Source: Guptibacillus hwajinpoensis
Lineage (GTDB): Bacteria > Bacillota > Bacilli > Bacillales > Guptibacillaceae
NCBI RefSeq assembly: GCF_020171785.1
Contig: NZ_JAIVAE010000003.1
Span: 124,001 to 188,000 of the forward strand
Length of the DNA stretch: 64,000 nt
Direction: 5' to 3'
Part shown: piece by piece, positions 29,931 through 39,132 of the stretch
How positions within the stretch are numbered: the first letter of the stretch is position 1
Layout of the letters: every line of letters begins with the position of its first letter
Translations under genes and position numbers: made by a program
Notes under the pieces: model-generated
Databases searched by the model: none
What the model was told of the DNA's origin: nothing
What the model saw: the letters and a program-made list of their open reading frames with translations, nothing else

Positions 29931-31457
29931 ATGAAAAAAAAAATAATTGGTAGTTCTATGATTGCCATTTTATTGATGATAGGAGGATGGCTTGTTTTTA
30001 AGTCACCTTTACTAACTGACAATTCACTTCCCGCAAGTGTAAATCAAGATGGAACTAGCATAATAGAAGTGAATGCTCAAGAAGTGGATGATCGACCAGT
30101 AAAGAAATTCAATTTAACTGCGGAAAAAAAAGAATGGAAAATTAGCAAGGAAAAGAAAGTCGATGCCTGGACTTATAATGGAACAGTTCCAGGAGAAGAA
30201 ATACGTGTAACAGAAGGGGATTACGTAAAGATTCAATTAAAAAATGAATTAGATGTACCAGTTACTATTCACTGGCATGGTGTATTATTACCAAATGAAA
30301 TGGACGGTGTACCTGGACTTACACAGGATGCTGTTCAACCAGGAGAATCGTTCACATATGAATTTATTGCTGGAGATGCGGGAACGTACTGGTATCACTC
30401 ACATCAGCATAGCTCATTACAGGTAGATAAAGGTCTTTATGGTGCACTTGTTGTTGAAGAGAAGAAAAAGAAATATGATAAAGATGAAATTTTTATCCTC
30501 GATGAATGGGCAGTGAATCAAGATAAACAGAACTTATCTAATATTGGCGGAATGATGATGGGAAGCATGTCAGGAGATGGAGAAGCAGATACGAAGCAAA
30601 TGTACGATACGTTCATAATCAATGGGAAAGCTGGTTCTTCTATTGAGCTTTTAGTCTTAAAAGAAGGTGAAACAGCCAGGCTACGTTTCATTAATGCAGG
30701 GTACCAAGTTCATCGATTGGTATTTCCTGAAGACTCCATAGAAGTAATTGAGACAGATGGTGAAGAAGTATCTGATAAAACAGAATCATCGAATGTAGTA
30801 GAAATTGCCCCTGGCGAAAGGATTGATGTTGCTTTCACAAAACAGGATGGGGAACCAGCGGTCATTGGACAATCAAATACCATTGAAAATGCAGAGGATA
30901 TGAAAATTCCAGTCGTTACAAAGAAGGATGACGTTTCTGCAGCAATGAATACACCTCTCAGTTCTAATACATCTGTTGTAGATGGGACAACTTTTGGCAG
31001 TGAAAATGTGATATTTACTAAAGTACCAGCTAACCCCGATGTAACGTATAACATGGATTTAAGCATGGGGATGGATATGGGTGAAGGGATGGCATTTCAG
31101 ATTAACGATGAAACATTTCCAAATACGCCACCCATTCAAGTTGAAAGCGGAGATATCGTAAAGGTCGAAATAACGAACTCTGGAAGAATGAATCACCCAA
31201 TGCACTTACATGGACATAGGTTTCAGGTTACTTCAAAAAATGGTGAGGAACTGAATGCTCCATTCGTGAAAGATTTAATTCACGTAAAACCTGGTGAAAC
31301 ATATACCATTTATTTTAAAGCAAATAATCAAGGAGAATGGTTGTTTCACTGTCATGATAATAATCATGCAGATCGTGGTATGGTGACGATCGTTGATTAT
31401 AAAGGGGTCTACTCACCGTTTGAATTAGGAGGAAAAAACAACAATTCACCAAATTAA
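29931..31457 (+). CDS. Multicopper oxidase
   Basis: A cupredoxin-repeat oxidase of 508 residues, starting at ATG 29931 after GAGGTG. A longer GTG frame from 29856 lacks a site and overlaps SHOCT. The N-terminal hydrophobic segment at about 6-25 is a signal or anchor, placing the enzyme outside. All four copper motifs are present: HWHG near residue 114, WYHSHQHS near 154, HPMHLHGHRF near 422 and HCHDNNHADRGM near 472. A Met-rich loop (MMMGSMSGDG, MDLSMGMDMGEGM) is typical of cuprous oxidases such as CueO. Oxidation of toxic Cu(I) outside the cell is the likely task. Confidence 0.93.
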   Translation: MKKKIIGSSMIAILLMIGGWLVFKSPLLTDNSLPASVNQDGTSIIEVNAQEVDDRPVKKFNLTAEKKEWKISKEKKVDAWTYNGTVPGEEIRVTEGDYVKIQLKNELDVPVTIHWHGVLLPNEMDGVPGLTQDAVQPGESFTYEFIAGDAGTYWYHSHQHSSLQVDKGLYGALVVEEKKKKYDKDEIFILDEWAVNQDKQNLSNIGGMMMGSMSGDGEADTKQMYDTFIINGKAGSSIELLVLKEGETARLRFINAGYQVHRLVFPEDSIEVIETDGEEVSDKTESSNVVEIAPGERIDVAFTKQDGEPAVIGQSNTIENAEDMKIPVVTKKDDVSAAMNTPLSSNTSVVDGTTFGSENVIFTKVPANPDVTYNMDLSMGMDMGEGMAFQINDETFPNTPPIQVESGDIVKVEITNSGRMNHPMHLHGHRFQVTSKNGEELNAPFVKDLIHVKPGETYTIYFKANNQGEWLFHCHDNNHADRGMVTIVDYKGVYSPFELGGKNNNSPN

Positions 31458-31590
31458 AAAGGTAAATCGGTGTTTAGCATACTCTTGGGAAAACGAACCA
31501 GTATATTAGGTGAAAGTTGAATTAAACTAATCAGTGTGGCTAACGATTAGAAACACGTCTTTTAACTTTTATCTAAGGAAGTGATATGAA

Positions 31591-31881
31591 GTGAATTATA
31601 AAAAGCGTAACACCCAGAAAGGAAAAGGTAAAACCGCTACTGTTATGGCATTAAGTGCTCTTGGTGGAGCGGCAGCCTATGCCCTTACCAACCGTATGCA
31701 AAACGGATTTGGTGGCATGCAGCAACATTCACAGCAAAATTCTTCCCAAAAGGTACAATCGCATTCTCAACAGCCTCAACATCAAGATCCTGAATCCTTG
31801 AAGCAAATGGCATCCGCTCAAGGAATCGATAATGATGCGATCGCAGAATTCACCAATGCTATAAAAGACGATTTGCGATAA
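31591..31881 (+). CDS. Hypothetical membrane-tethered protein (96 aa)
   Basis: GTG 31591 starts a frame with an AAGGAAGTG site slightly far upstream. Residues 1-14 are very basic, residues 16-36 form one possible membrane helix (TVMALSALGGAAAYALT), residues 40-66 are Gln/Ser/His-rich low complexity, and the end is an amphipathic helix (DNDAIAEFTNAIKDDL). A terminator follows. No family is recognised. Confidence 0.65.
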   Translation: MNYKKRNTQKGKGKTATVMALSALGGAAAYALTNRMQNGFGGMQQHSQQNSSQKVQSHSQQPQHQDPESLKQMASAQGIDNDAIAEFTNAIKDDLR

Positions 31882-31884
31882 GTG

Positions 31885-31916
31885 AAGCACTCCCAAGTGG
31901 GGGTGCTTTTCTTTAA
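31885..31916 (+). terminator. Terminator after the 96-aa gene
   Basis: AAGCACTCCC (31885-31894) pairs with GGGGGTGCTT (31899-31908) with one wobble, then a T-rich tail. Confidence 0.8.
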
Positions 31917-31931
31917 CTAAAGAAGCGCTTT

Positions 31932-32043
31932 TTTCTAAAATTGACTTGCGATACGGATCGTGATTATTATATGTGTGCTCAAGAAGCAAAAGAGTATGGA
32001 ATTTTTTGACGAAATCATCCAGAAACAAAATAGATTATCTAAG
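31932..32043 (+). pseudogene. Remnant of a ClpP C-terminus, frameshifted
   Basis: Frame 1 of 31932-32009 reads through TCDTDRDYYMCAQEAKEYGIF then hits TGA. Removing one T from the run near 32004 continues into DEIIQKQNRLSK. This is the conserved C-terminal part of ClpP proteases (DTDRDxxMSAEEAKEYGxxDEII). No start codon, catalytic Ser/His region or ribosome site exists upstream, since an unrelated gene and its terminator end at 31916. It appears to be about 35 codons left from a decayed or truncated clpP copy, followed by a terminator. Confidence 0.7.
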
Positions 32044-32065
32044 GGACGGGAAACCGTTCCTTTTT
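32041..32065 (+). terminator. Terminator after the clpP remnant
   Basis: AAGGGACGG (32041-32049) with CCGTTCCTT (32054-32062), GAAA-like loop and T-tract. It probably terminated the lost clpP copy. Confidence 0.8.
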
Positions 32066-32144
32066 ATTTTGCAAAAGGTCAGCGAGTCTCTATGTAGAAT
32101 AAATAAATTGAATGTAATCGTAATAAATAAAAAGGAGTGTTGAA

Positions 32145-32531
32145 ATGATTAATCAAATCGGTCAAATCATGCTATACGTTGATGATCAGGATGAGGCACT
32201 AGCATTTTGGACAGAAAAGGTTGGATTTCATCATGTTGCAGTGGAGAACAATAGCGGGGGAATGAGATGGATCGAGATAGCACCAACTCTGGAAGGGGGG
32301 ACAAGCATTGTCCTTCATGATAAAGCGTTAATAGCAAAGATGGAGCCTGAGCTTAATCTCGGAACACCATCCCTTATGTTTTACACGAACGATTTAGATC
32401 GTTTATACGAAAGTTTTAAGAGTAAAAAAATAACCGTTGGGGAAATTGTGTCGATGCCTTCAGGACGCGTTTTTAACTTTGCAGATCCTGAAGAACATTA
32501 TTTTGCAGTAATGGAAAAGAACGAAGCGTAA
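32145..32531 (+). CDS. VOC (glyoxalase/bleomycin-resistance) family protein
   Basis: A 128-residue vicinal-oxygen-chelate fold protein starts at ATG 32145 with AAAGGAG. It opens with IGQIMLYVDDQDEALAFWTEKVGF and has GGTSIVLHDK mid-way and FADPEEHYFAVME at the end, giving two beta-alpha-beta-beta-beta modules. The usual first-His metal ligand position holds Gln (IGQI), and the last Glu region is kept. Function within this large superfamily cannot be told. It is a single gene. Confidence 0.88.
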   Translation: MINQIGQIMLYVDDQDEALAFWTEKVGFHHVAVENNSGGMRWIEIAPTLEGGTSIVLHDKALIAKMEPELNLGTPSLMFYTNDLDRLYESFKSKKITVGEIVSMPSGRVFNFADPEEHYFAVMEKNEA

Positions 32532-32554
32532 AATAGACTGATTGTTTTTTACTG

Positions 32555-32585
32555 AACATCATCATTCATTTGATGATGTTTTTTT
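32555..32585 (+). terminator. Terminator after the VOC gene
   Basis: AACATCATCA (32555-32564) and TGATGATGTT (32571-32580), 6-nt loop, T-tract. Confidence 0.9.
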
Positions 32586-32714
32586 CGTTAAATCCATAAC
32601 TAAAATGATGATTAAATTTCAGAATAATTGAAAAAGAACTAGAAATGAAGGGAATCATTCATTATAATAAACAAAAAGAAGTATTAACTTCATAAACGAA
32701 CGAAAGGAGCAGCT

Positions 32715-33569
32715 ATGAACCAGCTTTCCATTAATCAAATGATTAAACAGCATTATCCTTCCCTATCTACCGGTCAAAAAAAAGTTGCAGAGTGGCTCAC
32801 CCAAAATCATGAGGAAGGAGCATTGCTAACCGCTTTTCAAATGGGAAGGAAAGTGGGAGTCAGTGAAACGACTGTCATTCGCTTCTCCTATGCACTTGGA
32901 TTTAAAGGATATTCTGAAATGCAGGAATCCGTACGAACTCATTGGTTAGGAAAAGCTAGAACCAAACAAATAGGAAATTCTTCTGATGTACAGGAAGTAA
33001 CTGAACACACCCTTTTTAACGATATTGTGAAGGAAGAAACGGCTGTCCTACAGCAATTGTTAACGCAAATAGACAAAGACGAGATCTGGAAGGTGATTGA
33101 TCGTCTGATTAAAGCAAAATCTGTTTACATTGCTGGCTTTGGAAGTTCGTACGGAGCAGCATACTGGCTGCATTATAATCTGAAGCAATTAAGGGAGGGG
33201 ATTAGTCTTTCGAATTCAAGTGGCTTCTCACCTGAAGATCTTTGTGATCTCACGCAAGATTCTGTTGTCTTTCTGTTTTCATTCCCACGTTATCGAAGAG
33301 AAGCGGTTGACCTAGCTACGTGGTCACAACAGCAACAGATCCCTGTCATCTCCATTACGAATCGGCAATTATCTCCCATCGGCTCGCTTTCAACACTTAC
33401 CTTAACAACGGAGGAGAAGATGGAGTCAGGTCACCACTCTATTTCCTCAGTAATTAGTCTTTTAGAAATGATCCTAAAAGGAATACACTTCAAAGACCGT
33501 GATCGTATTAGTCTTCGTCAACAAAAGTTAGAACAGCTCTACAGTAAACAAAGCTGGTTTGTCGAATAA
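32715..33569 (+). CDS. RpiR/MurR-family transcriptional regulator
   Basis: A 284-residue regulator starts at ATG 32715 with AAAGGAGC. The N-terminal HTH_6 domain (about 1-75) contains KVGVSETTVIRFSYALGFKGYSE, and the C-terminal SIS domain (about 125-255) contains KSVYIAGFGSSYGAAYWLHYNL and DSVVFLFSFPRYRREAVDLA. SIS domains often bind phosphosugars, but RpiR members also control amino acid genes. It is first in a five-gene operon for amino acid stereo-conversion, so it is its likely regulator. Confidence 0.92.
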   Translation: MNQLSINQMIKQHYPSLSTGQKKVAEWLTQNHEEGALLTAFQMGRKVGVSETTVIRFSYALGFKGYSEMQESVRTHWLGKARTKQIGNSSDVQEVTEHTLFNDIVKEETAVLQQLLTQIDKDEIWKVIDRLIKAKSVYIAGFGSSYGAAYWLHYNLKQLREGISLSNSSGFSPEDLCDLTQDSVVFLFSFPRYRREAVDLATWSQQQQIPVISITNRQLSPIGSLSTLTLTTEEKMESGHHSISSVISLLEMILKGIHFKDRDRISLRQQKLEQLYSKQSWFVE

Positions 33570-33595
33570 CACGATAAGGAAAAGGTGGAATGTTT

Positions 33596-34975
33596 ATGAA
33601 TGGATTGCCCAAACCAAAAGAAAACATCAATGTTACTTCTTATGACACAAAGGATATCTTAACGTTTTTAATCCCATCCTTGATTGGAATTCTATTGTTT
33701 ATTGTCCCTATTAAGCAGGATGGAGGAATCACCATCCCTGTTGCGTTTTTGGCAGGATTAATCAATGATTCCATCGGTACTCTTATTCCAGCCATAACCG
33801 CTTTCATTATGGGTGCTTCGACAATCGGTTCGTTTATTGCAATTACAATGAATCCATCATTTATAACGAAAAGAACCGATTTACATACTTTACTTCACGT
33901 AAGTCCTTTCTGGTTAATCGCTCGATTACTCGGAACAGTATTTGCCGGAATGACGCTTTTTAAGCTAGGACCTGAAATGATTCACTCTGAAAACACAGGT
34001 GGACTTTTAATCTATGATTTAATTCCAATACTATTTTCAACGTTTTTACTAGCGGGTCTATTACTGCCACTTCTTTTAAATTTCGGATTACTCGAGTTTT
34101 TTGGAGCACTGCTTATCAAAATCATGAGACCGCTCTTCACATTACCAGGTCGATCATCGCTTGATTGCCTTGCTTCATGGGTAGGTGACGGGACGATCGG
34201 TGTCCTTCTGACAACAAAGCAATATGAAGAAGGATATTACACAAAACGAGAAGCAGCTGTCATTGCGACTACTTTTTCAGTTGTTTCGATTACATTTACG
34301 ATTGTCATTATTACTTATTTAAATTTAGAACAATATTTTCTCCATTACTACGCAACAATCATTATTGCTGGTCTAGTAGCAGCTCTTATTATGCCACGCA
34401 TACCGCCATTGTCTCGGAAATCAAACAATGGGTATGAGCAAACAGAATTGAAGGAAGAAACGGGAATTCCTAAAAATATTTCATCAGCGAAGTGGGGATT
34501 TCAACAAGCTGTTTCAAAAGCTCAAAAGAACAAGGGACCGTTGAGCGTAGTAAAAGAAGGAACGCAAAACGTTTTAGATATGTGGTTAGGCGTATTACCG
34601 ATTGTCATGGCCATTGGTACGATCGCATTAATTACGGCAGAGTTTACTCCTTTCTTTACTTATTTAGGAAAGCCTTTTGAACCTATTCTAACGCTAATGA
34701 ATGTTCCTGAAGCAGGAGAAGCAGCCCAAACCATGGTTGTTGGATTTGCCGATATGTTTCTACCTGCTGTAATTGGTAGCGGCATTGAAAGTGAATTAAC
34801 TCGCTTTATCATCGCTTGTGTTTCGGTTACGCAATTAATTTACATGTCAGAAATGGGTGGATTGCTTCTTGGTTCGAAGCTTCCGGTTAGCATTTTCGAT
34901 TTGATCATTATTTTTCTCATTCGTACATGTATTACCTTGCCGATCGTTGTTGGTATCGCACACGTAATCTTTTAA
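33596..34975 (+). CDS. YjiH-family membrane protein (nucleoside-recognition/Gate domains)
   Basis: This integral membrane protein of 459 residues has about ten hydrophobic segments. ATG 33596 fits AGGTGG at 33583-33588 better than the ATG two codons upstream. The first Gate domain lies near 45-180 and the second near 310-455 (VLDMWLGVLPIVMAIGTIALI, SEMGGLLLGSKLPVSIFDLI). YjiH proteins are thought to be transporters without a settled substrate. Placed between an RpiR regulator and three N-acyl-amino-acid enzymes, uptake of a D-amino acid, peptide or acylated derivative is a context-based guess. Confidence 0.82.
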   Translation: MNGLPKPKENINVTSYDTKDILTFLIPSLIGILLFIVPIKQDGGITIPVAFLAGLINDSIGTLIPAITAFIMGASTIGSFIAITMNPSFITKRTDLHTLLHVSPFWLIARLLGTVFAGMTLFKLGPEMIHSENTGGLLIYDLIPILFSTFLLAGLLLPLLLNFGLLEFFGALLIKIMRPLFTLPGRSSLDCLASWVGDGTIGVLLTTKQYEEGYYTKREAAVIATTFSVVSITFTIVIITYLNLEQYFLHYYATIIIAGLVAALIMPRIPPLSRKSNNGYEQTELKEETGIPKNISSAKWGFQQAVSKAQKNKGPLSVVKEGTQNVLDMWLGVLPIVMAIGTIALITAEFTPFFTYLGKPFEPILTLMNVPEAGEAAQTMVVGFADMFLPAVIGSGIESELTRFIIACVSVTQLIYMSEMGGLLLGSKLPVSIFDLIIIFLIRTCITLPIVVGIAHVIF

Positions 34976-34992
34976 TAGAAAGGAGCATCTTA

Positions 34993-36123
34993 GTGGAGTT
35001 TGTAGATGCGCATCACGATGACATATTAAAAACTTATGAAGACCTACATGAGCTAGCTGAAGCAAGCTGGCAAGAAGAGAAAACTTCTCGTTATTTAAAG
35101 GAAAAGCTATCAGACGCAGGGTATCAGATTCAAACATTTGAAGGACATTTCGGTTTCGTTGCAGAGTTTAATCGTAACAGCGCTGATGTCATTGCGCTTC
35201 GTGCCGATATGGATGCGTTAGTTCAAGAAGTGGAGGGCGTTGTGAAGCCGAACCATTCATGTGGACATGACGCGCATAGTACGATGGTTTTATTTGCTGC
35301 GCTTTCCCTTATCAAGCAACCAATGAAGCACACCATTCGGTTTATTTTTCAACCAGCAGAAGAAACGGCTGAAGGGGCATTGAAAATGATCGAGGAGCAG
35401 GCACTAAAAGATGTTGTCTTTCTCGGAGGGATTCACTTACGTCCGTCGATGGAAATCCCTCTAGGAAAAGCAGCCCCTGTTATTTCTCATGGATCAACAA
35501 CGAGTATAAAGGGATGGATTGAAGGTGTACCTTCTCACGCCGCGCGGCCAGAAAAGGGAAATAACCCGCTCGATGCAGCCGCGGCTATGATTCAAGCTCT
35601 AAAACAAATCCGTTTAGACGTTCCAGACGCTTATTCGGTGAAAATCACTGAACTTCATGGCGGTGAAGCTTCCAATTCAATCCCATCGAAAGCGCGATTC
35701 ACACTGGATTTAAGAGCAAGATCTAACGAGACGATGACCCAACTTATTGGAGAAACGAATCACGTCATGACGAAAGTGGCGGAGTTAACGAAAACAGATA
35801 TCACTTCCTCCGCTGCCGAATTTTCTCCTGCAGCTGTGAAACATGCACTTGCAATTGACCTTGCGACTATCGCGATAAGCGCCACTTTAGGGCGCGAAAA
35901 CGTCATATCAGAATGTACGTCACCAGGAGCGGAAGATTTTCATTTCTATGCGTTGAAACACCCTTCAGTCGCTTCAACTATGATTGGGCTCGGCTGTAAC
36001 CTACTCCCTGGATTGCATCATCCGAACATGCATTTTAATAAAGAAGCCTTAATGGATGGAACGAAGATTCTAATCCAATTACTTTTAGAAGCTGATCAAC
36101 AGAACTGGCTAGAAAGAAGGTAG
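34993..36123 (+). CDS. M20-family amidohydrolase, probable N-succinyl-L-amino acid desuccinylase
   Basis: A 376-residue M20D metallopeptidase starts at GTG 34993 after AAAGGAGC. The longer frame from 34927 overlaps the previous gene and has no site. Metal-site motifs are ALRADMDAL near residue 66-74, SCGHDAHST near 88 and FQPAEETAEGA near 118, with SPGAEDFHF near 310. Close relatives include IAA-amino-acid hydrolases, hippurate hydrolases and N-acyl-L-amino acid deacylases. The operon partners (GNAT and an enolase-type racemase) match the Geobacillus kaustophilus set in which this enzyme removes succinate from the L-isomer. Confidence 0.87.
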   Translation: MEFVDAHHDDILKTYEDLHELAEASWQEEKTSRYLKEKLSDAGYQIQTFEGHFGFVAEFNRNSADVIALRADMDALVQEVEGVVKPNHSCGHDAHSTMVLFAALSLIKQPMKHTIRFIFQPAEETAEGALKMIEEQALKDVVFLGGIHLRPSMEIPLGKAAPVISHGSTTSIKGWIEGVPSHAARPEKGNNPLDAAAAMIQALKQIRLDVPDAYSVKITELHGGEASNSIPSKARFTLDLRARSNETMTQLIGETNHVMTKVAELTKTDITSSAAEFSPAAVKHALAIDLATIAISATLGRENVISECTSPGAEDFHFYALKHPSVASTMIGLGCNLLPGLHHPNMHFNKEALMDGTKILIQLLLEADQQNWLERR

Positions 36124-36127
36124 CAAA

Positions 36128-36940
36128 ATGAAGACACAACCACTTATGATTCGTACCCTTCATTCAGTGGAAGAACTTGAAGAAGTTAGACGTTTAGAAA
36201 CAATTGTATGGAGCTTTGATGACTCCGTTCCAGTCAATCAAAGTATGGCAGTTGTGAAAAATGGCGGATTTATTTTAGGAGCCTTTTATGAAGATCAGCT
36301 CATCGCATTTCAATATAGTTTTCCAGGATTTGATGGCAAGAAGGTCTATCTCGTTTCTCAAAGTTTAGGAATCCATCCGGATTTTCGTAAAAGAGGAATT
36401 GGTGAGAAATTAAAGATGGAACAAAGAAAAACAGCCGCCAATATGGGCTACGATTTCATAACATGGACTTACGATCCATTAGAAACGGTGAACGGATCGC
36501 TGAATTTAAATAAGCTCGGGGCCGTGGTGAAGTCGTATCTTCCTAACGTGTACGGCCTAATGAATGATAACTTGAACGCCGGAATACCGACTGATCGCTT
36601 TTTAGTTGAGTGGCATACGAAGGACGATAAGGGCATTAGGGAGTCAGAACAAATCCTTCCTCATGCTCTTATCACGGGTGGCGGTGACACTCGCTTTTAC
36701 CAACCTGACAAAGTAGATCTTTCCATCACTGCAAAGAAAATGTATGTGCCTGTACCTGGGAACTTTCAAGAAATAAAAAAAGCAAATCTTCCACTCGCAA
36801 AAGCGTGGAGGGAGCAAACGGGGATCGTGTTTACGCATTACCTTGAGCAGGGATGGAATGTAACGGATTTAGTCAAAAGTGAAGGCAAGCCTAATCTATA
36901 TTTATACCTCTTAGAAAAAGGAGATTCAAATGAAAATTAA
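36128..36940 (+). CDS. GNAT-family protein, probable succinyl-CoA:amino acid N-succinyltransferase
   Basis: This 270-residue acyltransferase has GNAT motif A at [19 protein letters not shown] near residue 76-94 and a longer C-terminal part (about 150-270) typical of the COG3375 group found beside racemases. ATG 36128 follows GAAGG four bases after the deacylase stop. In the characterised Geobacillus pathway the homologous GNAT transfers succinyl from succinyl-CoA to D-amino acids. That role is inferred here from the identical gene set. It overlaps the racemase by 11 bases. Confidence 0.83.
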   Translation: MKTQPLMIRTLHSVEELEEVRRLETIVWSFDDSVPVNQSMAVVKNGGFILGAFYEDQLIAFQYSFPGFDGKKVYLVSQSLGIHPDFRKRGIGEKLKMEQRKTAANMGYDFITWTYDPLETVNGSLNLNKLGAVVKSYLPNVYGLMNDNLNAGIPTDRFLVEWHTKDDKGIRESEQILPHALITGGGDTRFYQPDKVDLSITAKKMYVPVPGNFQEIKKANLPLAKAWREQTGIVFTHYLEQGWNVTDLVKSEGKPNLYLYLLEKGDSNEN

Positions 36941-38042
36941 CAGTATCATCCTAAGACACATCAAAATGGACCTTTTGCATCCATTTACGACAAGCGTTGG
37001 AACCGAGCGGGATAAAGATATTATTTTAGTTGAAGCCACCACGACGTCTGAACATTCAGGATGGGGAGAGTCGGTAGCCATTATGGAACCTATTTATAAC
37101 GAAGAAACTGTTCAAACCAATTGGCATCTGATGATCGATCATTTGATTCCACTTCTTTCCGGTAAAGAATTGAACCATCCAGATGAAGTATCAGAGCGTT
37201 TCAAAAAAATTCGCGGCAACTACAATGCAAAAGCAGCAATTGAAGGTGCGATATGGGATCTTTATGCGAAAGTAAATCACATGCCACTTGCAAAAGCACT
37301 TGGGGGGGTGAAAAAGACCATAGAAGTCGGGGTCAGCGTAGGCATTCAATCTTCACCAGATAACATTTTAAAGCAAATTGAAGATTACGTAAAAGAGGGG
37401 TATAAGAGAATAAAAGTAAAAATCATGCCTGGTTGGGATGTTGAGATCATCAAACTAATACGACACCATTTTCCATCCATTCCACTGATGGCAGATGCGA
37501 ACTGTGCCTATACGTTACAGGACATTGACCATCTGAAGCAGCTCGATCAATTTGACTTAATGATGATTGAGCAACCGCTCGCACATGATGACATTATTGA
37601 TCATGCGAAACTACAGTCTCAACTAAAAACACCGATTTGCTTAGACGAGAGCATTCATAGTTTAGAAGATGCTAGAAAGGCGATTGAACTCGGCAGTTGT
37701 CAAATCATTAACCTTAAAGTAGGGCGTGTCGGTGGGCTAACTGAATCAAAGAAAATTCATGATCTTTGCGTGAAGCATAATATCCCGATGTGGTGTGGAG
37801 GAATGCTTGAAGCCGGAATTGGACGTGCTCATAACATTGCCATTACATCATTAAGTAACTTTTCACTTCCTGGAGATACAGCCCCATCGTCTCATTATTG
37901 GAAGCGAGATATCATTAGACCAGAAGTAGAAATGAATAGCGGCTACATTCAAGTACATGAGAAGCCAGGAATCGGATATGAACCTGATCGAGATTACATT
38001 GACGAATTGACGATTGTTAAAAAGACCATTCAGGTGAATTAA
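36930..38042 (+). CDS. N-succinylamino acid racemase / o-succinylbenzoate synthase-type enolase
   Basis: This 370-residue member of the muconate-lactonising subgroup of the enolase superfamily has the catalytic KxK pair in [11 protein letters not shown] (K162, K164), metal ligands in LMADANCAY (D near 189), MMIEQPL (E) and LDESIHS (D), and the opposite lysine in [13 protein letters not shown] 36930 has AAAGGAG. OSBS for menaquinone and NSAR cannot be separated by motif. The absence of men genes and the presence of GNAT and M20 partners argue for racemisation of N-succinylamino acids. Some homologs do both. Confidence 0.88.
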   Translation: MKINSIILRHIKMDLLHPFTTSVGTERDKDIILVEATTTSEHSGWGESVAIMEPIYNEETVQTNWHLMIDHLIPLLSGKELNHPDEVSERFKKIRGNYNAKAAIEGAIWDLYAKVNHMPLAKALGGVKKTIEVGVSVGIQSSPDNILKQIEDYVKEGYKRIKVKIMPGWDVEIIKLIRHHFPSIPLMADANCAYTLQDIDHLKQLDQFDLMMIEQPLAHDDIIDHAKLQSQLKTPICLDESIHSLEDARKAIELGSCQIINLKVGRVGGLTESKKIHDLCVKHNIPMWCGGMLEAGIGRAHNIAITSLSNFSLPGDTAPSSHYWKRDIIRPEVEMNSGYIQVHEKPGIGYEPDRDYIDELTIVKKTIQVN

Positions 38043-38052
38043 TACAGTACGG

Positions 38053-38092
38053 AAAGAAGCCACTTACTCTCAATAGCGTTAGTGGCTTCTTT
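38053..38092 (+). terminator. Terminator of the racemase operon
   Basis: AAAGAAGCCACT (38053-38064) and AGTGGCTTCTTT (38081-38092) are a perfect 12-bp stem with T-rich end. Confidence 0.9.
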
Positions 38093-38425
38093 AATACAAA
38101 TAATCATTCAATATATTACGCTCAAGATTTCCAACATTAAACAAAAAGGTATAAAAACAGTACATTTAAAGTTAAAAATGCTATTTTTACGGGATAGAGA
38201 ACACTTGTTCCTATTATAGTATCAACAATATGAAATAAAGGATATACTTCAGTTGCTGACTGAAAAGGAGATTAAAACGATGTGCAATGGATAAAAACAA
38301 TGGGATAGAAGAGAGGTAGCGAGGTTTTTTAGTTTGTTTCTTTGATTCAATATTAACTAAGTTCCAAAAGGAAAAGTTCATTTTGGAACAAGCTTACTAT
38401 ACCTAATAAAACATTTATTGGATAA
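38093..38425. other. Degenerate AT-rich spacer before the endonuclease remnant
   Basis: There is no intact gene here. Near 38266 an AAAAGGAG is followed by several ATGs that meet stops after a few codons. The frame beginning TGGGATAGAAGAGAGGTA (about 38301) reads WDRREVARFFSLFL before a stop and looks like a broken helical segment, perhaps the lost front of the following endonuclease gene. Confidence 0.4.
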
Positions 38426-38968
38426 AAGTGCTCAAAATCGCCTGCAAGAACGTTTGTTCGTATACTGAAAAAGAAAATTCCCGAGCTACTTGAAGAAATC
38501 AAAATTATCATCGGTTCAAATCAACCATTGTATCGAAATAAACACACTGGAGTGTACAGTTTGCTTTTCCACAGCAAAGTTATGAAAAATGATCTTCAAA
38601 CGTTATTTCATATCACTTCAGATAAAAGTTACAATATTACGTTTCCGAACATACCAAAGCAATACGTTCATCATTTTATAAGAGGTTACTTTGACGGTGA
38701 TGGCCATATAAACTACAAAGGCTATACAGTAAGTTTTGTAGGAGGATCCTTAGCATTTATGGAATCTTTGCAAGCATTGCTACTTAAGTACGGATTTAAT
38801 CCCTATATGACCGATAATGATAAACATATAAGAGTATTTATAACCAGTAGAAAATCAATTAAACAATTCGGCGATTGGATTTATGCTGATAAATCACTGT
38901 ACTTAAAACGCAAACAGGAAAAGTTATTAGCTGATGAGTTACAAGATCGCAAAAGAGATCGCAGCTAA
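38426..38968 (+). pseudogene. Truncated LAGLIDADG-type homing endonuclease
   Basis: The frame is open from 38426 to 38968, about 180 codons, but without a usable start: the only in-frame starts are a TTG at 38528 and later codons, none with a ribosome site. The protein contains one clear LAGLIDADG motif, FIRGYFDGDGHI, preceded by FPNIPKQYVHH and followed by SFVGGSLAFMESLQALLLKYGF, a standard endonuclease half. The upstream half with the other motif is missing or degenerate. It is neither in an intron nor an intein context that I can see. A decayed mobile nuclease is the best reading. Confidence 0.72.
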
Positions 38969-38996
38969 ATATAACAACAATCCATACGAAAAATAG

Positions 38997-39018
38997 AGGA
39001 GTACAAATACGTACTCCT
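38997..39018 (+). terminator. Terminator-like hairpin after the endonuclease remnant
   Basis: AGGAGTAC (38997-39004) and GTACTCCT (39011-39018), with T-rich sequence after. Confidence 0.55.
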
Positions 39019-39026
39019 ATTCCTTA

Positions 39027-39069
<43 letters not shown>

Positions 39070-39081
39070 GAATAAGAAATG

Positions 39082-39126
<45 letters not shown>

Positions 39127-39132
39127 AAAAAA

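Noticed and set aside
31729-32028. 99-aa minus-strand frame across a small gene and the clpP remnant
   Set aside because: Crosses a terminator and two plus-strand features. No start signal.
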